Assembly (NCBI RefSeq): GCF_040869045.1 | Contig: NC_090319.1 | Span: forward strand, 378,463,601-378,527,600 | Direction: 5' to 3' | Length of the DNA: 64,000 nt | Origin: Eurosta solidaginis | Lineage: Eukaryota > Arthropoda > Insecta > Diptera > Tephritidae | Part shown: positions 45,301 through 57,300 of the stretch, piece after piece | How the letters are laid out: every line of letters starts with the position of its first letter | Numbering within the stretch: position 1 is the stretch's first letter | Notes under the pieces: model-generated | Told to the model about the DNA's origin: nothing | The model's database searches: none | The model's input: only the letters and a program-made list of their open reading frames with translations | Made by a program: the position numbers and the translations under genes

Positions 45301-48300
45301 AAATCAAAAGCCCTGTACACTGTTCGTGGTATTACATATATAAATAAATTAGCGGTACCCAACAGATGATGTTCTGGGTCACCCTGGTCCACATTTTGGT
45401 CGATATCTCGAAAACGCCTTCACATATACAACTAAGGCCCACTCCCTTTTAGAACCCTCATTAACACTTTGAATTTGATACCCATATCGTACAAACGCAT
45501 TCTAGAGTCACCCCTGGTCCACCTTTATGGCGATATGCTGATGATATTGATATCATCGACCTAAACACCCGCGCTGTTAGCTCTGCTTACTCCAAACTGG
45601 AAAAAGAAGCGGTAAAGATGGGTTTTGTGGTGAATGAGGACAAAACGAAGTACCTGCTATCATCGAGCAAAAAGTCAGCGCATATGCGCCTTGGCAAACC
45701 ACGCTACTGTTGGCAGCCATAATTTCGAAATAGTAAAAGACTTCGTTTATTTGGGAACCAGCATCAACACTATCAATCTTGCCAATAAATGCTACTTTGG
45801 ACTAGGTAGGCAATTGAAAAGTAAAGTCTTCTCTCGGCGAACGAAAATCATACTCTACAAGTCACTTATCGTACCCGTCCTGCTATATGGGGCAGAAGCA
45901 TGGACCATGACAACAGCTGATGAAGCGGCTTTGGGAGTGTTAGAGAGAAAAGTTCTTCGAAAGATTTATGGACCTCTACGCGTTGGCGATGGCGAGTACC
46001 GAAGAAGATTTAATGATGAGCTGTACGAGCTATACGCAAACATCAACATAGTCCAGCGAATTAAAACGCAGCGGCTGCGCTGGGCCATGTTATGCGAATG
46101 AAAGATGATGCTCCGGCCAAGAAAGTGTTTCTATCGGAATCCGCCTAAGGAAGCAGAGGTAGAGGGGGCCCCCACTCCGTTGGAAGGACCAGGTGGGAAA
46201 CGATTTAAACTCTCTTGGTGTGACCAAATGGCGCCGGTTAGCGGAGCGAAGGAGCGACTGGCGCGCCTTGTTGGACGGCCATAACCGTTTAGACGGTTAA
46301 GCGCCAATTAAGTAAGTAAGTAAGTAAGTAAAATAGCTCATTTCCAGATGCTTTCATCCCCTGATGAAATATGATTATTATATGTATCTAATTATGTATA
46401 AAATATTTACGAAAAAAGCATCATAATCGTATTCAAAAATGATTCCAAAACGTCATCAATTATATGTTTGAAAACTTGTATTAAATATTATCCGAAAATT
46501 ACTATGAAAAGTAATCAAATGTTATTCAAAAATAAGTCAAGTAAAATCTTTCAATAATATCCGAATATGATCAAAAAATGACTAAAGTCTTTCATAAATG
46601 ATTATTCAAGAATAATCACATTAAGGGTACACTTTTTTTCGCGACGATACATACATTTTCATATAAAAACCACTTTTAAATCTGAACGATTTTGATCATC
46701 TTGTGGTATGATACTGGAATATTTTTTCGATCGAAATTTTCAAAAAATGTGCGTGTAAATATGATACGGAACTCCAAAAGAGAAGTTGCCGATCAGCAAC
46801 AAAACTTTTTGCGTGTAAACAGCGACTTACGAAATTTCTGTGAAATTGTTTTATTTTCGATAAAATAAATCTCAAATTTGAAAACAAAACACTTTGTTGA
46901 TATCAGAGTTTTTAATCAAATTCCATGGACAATTTGTAAAAAAAAAGAACTTGACAATAAGAGTTGCGCCGAAATGCGGTTAACTAATTTTAAACCGCAT
47001 AATAGCGATACAAAATAAAATAACATAAGTACATACTTGTTATTTATCAGTTATAGTACATATGTATATGTATACATATGTATATGTATGTACATATGTA
47101 CACTTTAATACTTTTCTGCTATCTTTTTACCATAACACCACACCAGCCCAAAGCAACATATTTTAAAATTGTAGCACTTATGAATTGATTAAATTCATTG
47201 AAGTGAGGGCGGTCAATCGCCTTTAGTGCAATTCCTCTTATTTGCAACCTTCTACTAACGTTCGAATCGCTAATCTGTTGAATAAATAACTCTAATATTC
47301 AATAATGCAAAATGGCCTTTATTAAAGTACTTCACAATAGCACTGATACCTCACAACCAATAGCTTGCTTCAATCAAACTGATTAATGCTTACTCAGCTT
47401 TAACTCCTTTTATACTTTCTGATGTCTCGTTCGCATACTTCTAGGCGTTTCTTCTTCTAGAATTTACTCCTTGTTTACCAGCTATAAACTCACCAGCTAT
47501 AAGCTACAAATGCACGATTATAGCTTCTCGCATAGCCATATACGCGTGTATATGTGAGTGATACTCCCACCGATGATTGCATACTTTTGTGAGTAGCTCA
47601 GATATATGCATGTGTTTGTGCGTTTCTCTCCGCTGCTTGTATGGACACATGCGTAGACATAATGATTGATTTGTTTATGTAGATAATAGTGACTGCTTAG
47701 TATCGGCTTAGAGATGATAGTAAGCCTTAGTGTTGCTAATATTCGTCACAATATAAATGCAGACAATGGCGCATTTTGCGTGCACAACAGCTGACTTATT
47801 TGACCTTAAAGAAAGTATTTTTTTTCTGGATGGCTAAGGGTTCTATAACAGCTGTTGTTGTTGTAGCTTTAATAAATTAAATTTCTTCAAAAATTTGCTA
47901 TTTATAAAAAGGAACGGTAATATGTAACGGCTGGATAAAGAATAAATAATAAAGAAAGGCATACAGCACAACTTTTCGAAGAGTTCAAAATCAAGGGGAC
48001 GTGCTAAACGTAATTTTTGGGAACAAAAATAAAATATTAATAAAACTCAAATAAGTTATTAACTAAGTGCCATGACGTGTACTACAGGCACCAGCTAAAC
48101 ATTTTAAATGCCAGCACACGAATCACCTATAACCTGCTTAGTTAATGGATTTGAGAAAAACGGCATATGACACGGACAGGGCGATAAGCAAATAAATTAT
48201 TTAAATAAATAAAAGATGCAAGTTATGTCTACATCTTATCAACGTCAATAGCAACAGATGGTGTTTGAAGCAGGGGTAGTCATATTGAGATAATATTCAT

Positions 48301-51300
48301 GCTTTTAATGAACTGAATCAATTGTGGCAACTAGGGGAAACCTTATTCATAAATGACATCCTTCAGTTTCTGAATTCCAATGGATTTGACACACAAGGGT
48401 ATAAAAATGATTTATTACTCCACTCGACAAAACATGGGGCTATCTATCACATTTATTACTGTTGTGAAGCCAATAGTCACCTATGCTTCTTTAGTTTGAC
48501 CACGCAAAGGACAGCTATAACAAAATCGAGCAAGCTGCATCGACTAGTTTTGTGAAGTTTGTTTGGTCCTTTTAATATATTTTCAGTGAGCTATTAAAAT
48601 CTGTTATTGACTCAAGCTATCACACAGCTTTGTTATGAAAGAATTGCATTTTGAATATTTCTTAAATTCGACTTGGGTTATTATAGCTTGCGACACAGAT
48701 ATATGCGGATATTTGCGTTTGTATTTACACACATTAGCTTTTTTTGCTTTCTCCACTTGAAAATGCAAACATGCGCTAACAAATATAATAATATTTTATC
48801 ACCATAGCAATGCTTTTTTATGGTTTTTTATCTTATACCGTTTTCACACAGAAACTTAATTGAATCACGATTCTATTTAATGAAATAATTAAGTTTCCCT
48901 TTGCATACAGGGACTTTTGCTTCATTGAGCGAACATCTGTAAGCAGCCCCAAACAAATACATATTTCGTTAGTTAAAATGGAAAGCAGCCGTTTCCTTCT
49001 TAACTATTAACACAATCAAAATAAAATGCATGCGGAACTACCCATAGATGTTGCACCTAACCAAATATGTGCCTATTTTCGAAAAAGCCTTATTATATTT
49101 TGTAGCAAATGCAGCGAAAATTAAATTTTGAATTTTTTCGTGTTTTTCTATTTTTCGTAAATTATTGAAAATAATTTTTATTTTTGATTGTCATTTGTTA
49201 CATTGACAATAAAATTCTAAGCACAAAGCAAAACCGACTAGATTTTTCACTCCATTAGGCATTCAATAAAGCAATAATGAGATAATTAAGAATTTGTATT
49301 TTGTACGGAAGATTTAGTTCAATTAGGGCTTTAATGTAGAAAACTTGACTAATTATTTCATTAAGCCACTGAAAGAAATGGTGCTAGTGAAATCAACAAA
49401 TCGGTTCTGTTGTTCTTGACTTAACGGAGATTCGGTGAAATTGATCGAATTATGGTTAATTCGACCGATTTCTTTGTCAAGCGAACAAATTAGTTTAGTC
49501 ATTTCAACAGAAGAGAAATTGCCGCTCTTAAGTTAACAAAATTCTGTAAAATTGACAGATTCCTAATCAATCTTACTGATTTTTTGTTACCACAACTGAA
49601 CTCACTGGTCATTTCAACAGCGATCAACAGTCAATACATGAGCAAATTTCAAAGAGAATTTTACGCTCACTGGCTCTCTACTTTGTATTTATGTATGCTG
49701 TGTACTATATGAATGCACATATTTACGTATGTATATGGCGGCCGCTGTGGTGTGATGGTAGCGTGCCCCTCTTACCACACCGAAGACCCTGGGTTCACAC
49801 CCCGGGCAAAGCAACATAAAAATTTTAGAAATAAGGTTTTTCAATTAGAAGAAAATTTTCCTAAGCGGGGTCGCCCCTCGGCACTGTTCGGCAAGCACTA
49901 CGAGTGTGTTTCTGCCATGAACAGATCTCAGTGAAAACTCGTCTGCCTTGCAAATGCCGCAACATAGGTACGCTCGTATAAAGCTGTCGCAAACAATTTT
50001 TTTTGTTCATTTGACTACTAAAACGGTCAACTACGAATCAACGATTTGTGCGCAGTTGATTCAACATCTTGTTGCGATGGATACAAATTGACAGAAATTT
50101 CGGTTGAATTGACCCGTATTTCGGTTGATTTTACCAGTCTTTTTCTTTCAGTGAGCCTCTGTGTTAAATTGGCATTTATCTCTGTATGTACATATGTATA
50201 TGCATATAATTTGAAGTGATTTCAAAGAACTAGTAAAGAAAAGGTCAAACAACACTTCTAAAAGCTATTTGATAATATAGATATGTACATAATTACATTC
50301 ACATTAGGCGGCGTCAAAAGAGCTCCCTTTTCAAATATATCACTAGAAATTCGGACAGAAACAAAAATTTCAAATTTCGTGTGGCGACTTATAAATAAAG
50401 GATGTGCATTTCTCAAAATAATCTTCAAATCAAGGTAATGTAATTTGCAACTTTGTTTCGTATGGTGGTGATACTAACTTTGGAAAACATAAATCATCCA
50501 CAAATTTCCACAATACTTAATAAGTCGTTGGGTCAGGTTTGAGCTATATTCGATATTTAGTGAGTTTGTAAATCCATAAAAACTATAAAGCTCTACACTA
50601 AAATTGACATAGCGATAACGATATTAACGTACGCAAATCCGTCATTGAAAATGCGATTATATAAGCAAACAAGTGCGAAATGTTTGCACATACATACATC
50701 TGCCCTGCAAAAATTGTTGAATCCCAGCAAAAATTGCGAGTACTCCATGCATGCATGTAGGGAGTACTCGCTATGGAGCAAGCGAGTGCTCCAAAATTAA
50801 CCACAATTCATATAAAAAAGATGGTCCACTTAACATTGCGACTGGACCATATACTCCAGCTCAGCATAACATGAGTACCCACAGTCCAATAAACATTATG
50901 TAGTGATTTCAATCGTTAAAAACGATCAATGATCGGCTTACAATATGTTCGTGTAGAAACATGAGTTTGTCCATTGCTACATTACAGTAAGTAAGTACAC
51001 AAATAGACCACATGATCCAACGATTTTTACAGGGATTGTAATCACTACACGATGTTTATTGGACTGTGGGTACTCCATGGATTACTCTGATGTAATGCTG
51101 TGCCGGGCTATGTATATGGGCCAGTCCTAGGACATGTTAAGTGGACCATCTTTTTTTATATGAACTGTGGTTAATTTTGGAGCACTCGCTTGGTCCATAG
51201 CGAGTACTCCATACATACATGCATGGAGTACTCGCAATTTTTGCAGGGTGTTTAGAGCTGTGTCTAATTAATGCATATAGTTTGTTTGACGTCAGTCCCG

Positions 51301-54300
51301 CAGTTCCCGTAAAGCGAAACCAATAAATTTTTGTTCAAAATTAATTAAGTAGCGAAAAAAATTGGTACGAAGAAATAAATGAATTAAAAATCATGTTTAT
51401 TTAATCACTAGCAGCTCGTGTAGGAATACTAAAATATTTGAAGGAATTGATACACATAGTGCTAGCGATAATTGGGTCAATGTTGATTAATAACGGCGAT
51501 TGCTAATTGGTAGCAAAATTTATAATCAACTCACTTTTTTTTTATAAATAAATTATAATTTTTATACTTTTACGCAGATCTCATAGCAAATCTAAAGATA
51601 AAAGCGTTTGAAATCTTATGGAGTTCACACCAAGGACTTAAGAAGATGCAGATAGTAATGATCTAAAATATTCCCAAAGGGTTAAGAGGCATAGAATATG
51701 TCAGCGGTAAGGCATGTCTGTCTTTTGATGTCCTTAAGTGACGGCGGTGAGTCAGGATTGGCAGAACTTTAATCACTGCGAGAAGCTTCAAAAGCTGCCT
51801 GAGAGGAATTATATCCGAAACTTGGTAAACGCTTCACAGGGCGTACTCACATAATGGAGAGAAAAACTTCTGCTCAATCTCTGACGACGGCATAAACGTA
51901 TCTTCATCCGAGTATAAAGAAATGAGAATGGAGATATCGCACCTTAAAAATATACTTGATGCCTGAAAACGACGGCAACGTGTAGATCCGTTTCAACTCG
52001 GAGTTGGTATAACTCATTCATCAACTCACAGGAAAACAATGATTGGAGGAGTGCATGTCTCCAGATTGGAATTGAAGTGTGCTCTGCTCAAACCACAAGA
52101 AAGGAACCATGGAATGCTCCATGTAACTAATCTGTAAACATTTTAGCAGAAGCATTATTTTTGAATTTTGAAAAATGGGCCTTTGATATACTCCATGTTA
52201 TAAACACTTAAAAGGTATAACCATTGTGGATAAGACAAGTGTGATAACTTCTGCATAGACTGAGTCGACCCTATGCGCCGCCATATTGACCACCCTGTCA
52301 AAACGCTTAAAAAAAGCCATATTGAACATCCTGTCAGGCAGTAGACGGATAAGATATCACACTTGTTTTATCCACAATGGGTATAACTGTTCTCTCCTCT
52401 GGTCGGCCATGAGTTTTATTTTCAAGTTTTTGCACAATATAATATCAAAAACTTTTCTCACACAAAATAAAATCAAAAAGTAAACAAAGTAAAATATTCT
52501 ATTTTGCTTTTTTTTTTTTTAAAAAACCCTAAAGACCCAAACACATTCGAATTTTACGTCGTTTTGGTGTTTACGATGCGTTAGCAGCTGACTTGCTGAC
52601 TTTGAACACACACGTCTTTATTGCTATGCTCTCAATCCACAGGCAACGCGACGGGAACGCCAAAGCAACAGCAAGATTTGAAAAACTAACGCTTTTCAAT
52701 GCCCCGTAAAATTTATTATTTAATAATAAAGTAGCTAACTTTAACACGCGTGAGGTGAGGATGGCGTGATAGAGAGTTAAGTGGAGGGGATGGAGCATGG
52801 CAAGAGGGAGACCGCCAAAGTTAGGATACATGAAACGAGCGGTCCAAGGTAGGGCGGGCATCCTAAGGTGAGATGTGTGGGAGGCTGATAGGATGGATGA
52901 TGAAAGGAATAAGTATGTGTCCGTACGGCTCCTTGATGTTAGGGTTGAGGACCACTGCCCCCTCTTATACTGAGCTAGTCAGGGGACCCCAAGGAGCCAA
53001 ACAACACGTGTACGTGACATATTTATATGAGGATCGTTGAATAAGGATCGTTGCTGACGATGGCAGTGTATGTGAATTTTCGCCTTTCCACTCGCCGCGC
53101 ACGGCTGCACATAAGGATTTCGCCGCCATCTGAATATTGTAGGAGGCGGCTTAAACCCCCTTATATATGTACATATACATGAATTTTGCAATATTTTATT
53201 ATAGGATGATCTGTCTATTCGAGATTCGTGTTTGGTTATGTATTTTCTTATATTTACGTTTCGCTCGACTATTTCTTTGGCCTTTCATTTGAGCTTAGTC
53301 ACGGTGTGATCGCATGCATTGGGTATTATTTTGTTGGAATGCTTTTTATGAGTTTTTAAATAAATAGAGTTTATTTTGCGGACTCATATGCCAAGATAAG
53401 AAAATGATTTACTAAAGTGTATTTAGTTTATAGTTAACAATTAGTTTGTTGAGTTTACTTTTAAATGTTTGCTACTGATTCTCAGCATGTACATATTGGT
53501 CATACTTGTATATTTAATGAGTGATGGTGATTAAATGGGCGCAAATAATTTTTAAAAGCAGAGAACTACATTCGCACACTGTTGAGCATCTGAATAGTTA
53601 CCAAATTTTGTTTCGTGAAATACTTTATCTCTTAATTGAAATGTTTGTTTCGCTCAAATTCTTTTCTTATAGGTATGTGTGCATTTTAAAATCGCTTTTT
53701 AGCACTCGCCGCGGTAGTGGTAAAGTGAGTATAGCGCTTGTCTACCATAGCAAAGCTTTCAGCTTTAAGTTCAGGAAAAAGTAACATCACAACACTTCAG
53801 AAGTTTTTTAAAACGGGATCGACTCTGAGCAGTGGTTAACGTGCCACATCCATACTTCCTGTCGACGTGGATTGATTTATCGCTACTTCGCGTAAATTTA
53901 TTAGCACGTTACCTATTAGAACTAGAGGTTTACGCCGATCACTTAATCGGCGGCGGCGGCGCAGGCTCTATTATATACCGGCGGCGGCGGCGTACGCCGG
54001 TGTTCTCACTTTAAAAAGGTTGGTTTTCGATTTAAAAAAGGGTTTGCTTGTATGTATTTAAGGAAATCAACGTGTTGGCCATTTCGGAAAGATACGAGGT
54101 TTTTGCCTCAAGATCTCGCAGACTGTTCAAACATTTTCAGGAGTAGCTCCTTGCGTAGGGATTGTCCCTCGTTCACTTGCTCCAGAGAGGCTTCGAACCT
54201 AGCCCCGGTCTTTGGAATTGGTACTGCTGCGTCTGCTGAAAAGAAATAGAGATACATAAAATAGCCACACTTTTGTCTGCATATCCCGTGCAAAGCGTAG

Positions 54301-57300
54301 TTTCACCTAGGGTTAACTCCTAACAATCGTCGCGAACACAAATTCTTTAAATCATTTGTGGCTCCTTGGCGGCCACGCACAAAGTTGACTTACGGTTGCT
54401 ATTAATGGTCTATTAATACTCATGAAACTCGTGGCACAGGGCGCCTCCAGTTTTTTCGGCTGTTTTTAAGAGCTACAATTCCCGATGTGCGAACAGTAGC
54501 AATCCCGACCACCAGTCGCTACCAGGCCTTCTGACCCTCACACCATATGCCAGCACAGAAGCTATAGGACTGCGACTTCGAACTCATACCTTCGTCGACG
54601 TCATTTTCCTAGAAGCTACAGGTGTAGCTGCGAAAACTTTCCAACGGATGCTTTTGCCGAGCTACACCAGAGAAACAAATTGAAACGTTAGGGAGTCCGC
54701 CCAAGGATGCTGTCATTGCTTAATGTGTGAAAATTTTATAATCCTCGGCGCATATTAAAATTTTACAAGGACCCTGGATAAAATTTTTAAAATGTAGACC
54801 GGAGTTTGTAGACGTTTGTGTTCACATCATTGATTTCAATAGTCTTCGTTAAATCAAAACGATATTTTAGAATGAAAGTCGACCGATTTTAAGTCGAATG
54901 ATATTGAATGATGTTTACTGCTGTTTTCCGCCCTAATGATATAAGAGTTCATTATGGATGACCGCGTAGCTTCAGTTTTCAGACTAGTTCGACTGTCCAC
55001 TTCGTTAGGGTAGTAGCACACACGGTCATTTTTTCCACTGTCTTGGGAAAGCTTTTGCTTCATCACTTTGAGTGTTCTTGCGAAAGACAAAGCCTCACCT
55101 GCTAAATACATATACATATGTGCCTACGTATTCACATTTGTAAAAGGAGCCGTAACGTGTAGGTGATATTTAAACTTGGTTGATAGGCTATAATCAATGT
55201 AATTAACTCCAAGGGAATAGTTTTGAATACGGCCGTCAACTTTATGTCAAACCGGGAGACTTGGGTGTTGAAGGATGAAGTGTTAAAATTAAAATTAACA
55301 TTTCAGACGCTATTGTATAGTTTCGCAAATAAACAACAGATGTTTGAATGTAAGCCAAGTGATTTTTCAAACCCTTCTCATACGTACATATATTCTCAAC
55401 TTAAGTAAGAGGTAAAAAACATTTCAAAGGAGTGTTTATGCCTCTAGAACCTACTAAAGGATTTTGCATCACTGCTTTCGCTTATTCTTTCAGCCAATCG
55501 CAATATAAAATTTAAAAAAAAATCCGCACTTTTTTGCTTTTTTTTAACAACTTGAAAACAATTTGAAACGCCTTGGGTATTTTTTTTTTTTGTTGGAAAA
55601 AATATGCAAAGTGATTATATAATTTTATTATATAACGTTTCTTTAGTGTTTTGTTTTAATAACTTGGTGAATTGGGTGATGCAAAGTCCGTGTTATGCTG
55701 ACATCGAAAACACCTGTTTTTTTAAATAACTTTTGAACAGTTAGAAAGGGTTAAATTTCGCAATTAGTTTCTTATAACTGGCAGTGATGGGTATCCGTTG
55801 ATACCACTTTCGACCATATACGACCAATTTTCGACTTGAACAATAAATGGCCTAAACAGTCTTAAACGAGTAGAAAATATAGTACCGCGCCGGACGCCGC
55901 CGCCGCGCCGATATTTTTGACATTCGGCGGCGGCGTGCGAAAAACGACTCTAATCGGCGGCGGCGGCGTTTATCGGCGGCTTATATCTCTAATTGGAACA
56001 CCCTACATATGAAATCAAAGCAAAAACAATACAACTCAGAGTGGACTTCGAAAAGGTGGTGTGATATTTTCTCTGAGCAATTACAGCTGTTCACAGTTGT
56101 ATGGGCGCAGTGAAATATATGTACCATAATATACCATCATTTAAACAAATACAAAAAAGATATTGAGCTTTATAGTAAATCAGGGTACATTTTTGGATAT
56201 ACACAATCATTATTAAAAGGATACAAAAGTCACATCGATTTTTCAGTGACTTATGTTTATGCAACATTAAATTTAACCGGTTATGGAAAATTCTGCACCA
56301 TTGTCTAAAAGCTGCAAGGACGAAAAGGGCAATTAGATTGTACTTTTTTTGCTTTACTGAAGCGAATTGAACGGTAAAAAACTACACTAAACGATTTTGT
56401 TTTAAGAGATTTTGGGTTTTTTTCATTTACGATTTGTCTACTGATATTACAGTGCACACTCGATAATATAACATCACCATACGTGAGCGGTGGATTATTT
56501 TTCTCTCTATATAAAAAACCTTTTTTTCTATTGTATAAAATAATACATCGCGGCCTGCAGCACCATCTGCAACGTGTACCATGAAGACTTTCAAATTAGG
56601 TAGGTAAGATTGGGCTGTTTATAAAGACCTGACCTATAATAAATGTCCATAATTTAAAAGAAATCGTTTGACGATGAAATGAACACCCCCAATTAAGTAC
56701 CACGACTTATAACCTCGTCCACAACAACAACAACAACAACCTAGAACCCAGCTTAATTGTTGTCTGGATATCTGATAATACTGCCACCTTGGCGGCTAGG
56801 GAATTTACCTAGCGATACCAGAAGGTAATGTCATAAGCCTCAATCCTTTTATGTTTAGAGTTATGTACAACTCAGTTAATATAATAACGATTTTGCTGTT
56901 GTTCTGCGACTTTCCTGCTTGATGGATCATATGCAAATCATGGCCCCCCTTAATTTCTTCTAAACGGATTGACCGGTCTACCGCACAACATCCTCTTACC
57001 ACCGAAAACCTAGTATGTATAGATGTACGCTCCGGCCGGAGCAAATTCTCTTTAATGCTTGTTTGTCCACCATGAAACTTCTGAATGGTGTGTATGTGAG
57101 ATTAAGAAAAGTGAATGTTATCAATTAATAACTACGCCCACTTTTCATGGATTATTGTGTCAAAAAGTGATACTAAATTAATCTACGATACAGGTCACAG
57201 TATACAGTCTCACACCCAATCTAAGACTGCGTTCATTTTTTTTGTTTTCTTCTCTACCGGAACTAGAGATTAAAATCAGGGATTGCAAATAAATGTAATG

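Noticed and set aside
49713..49934. tRNA gene, suggested by the head GTGGTGTGATGGTAGCGTGC and B box
   Set aside because: No complete cloverleaf is apparent, and the sequence continues into SINE body in three copies, so it is a SINE head.
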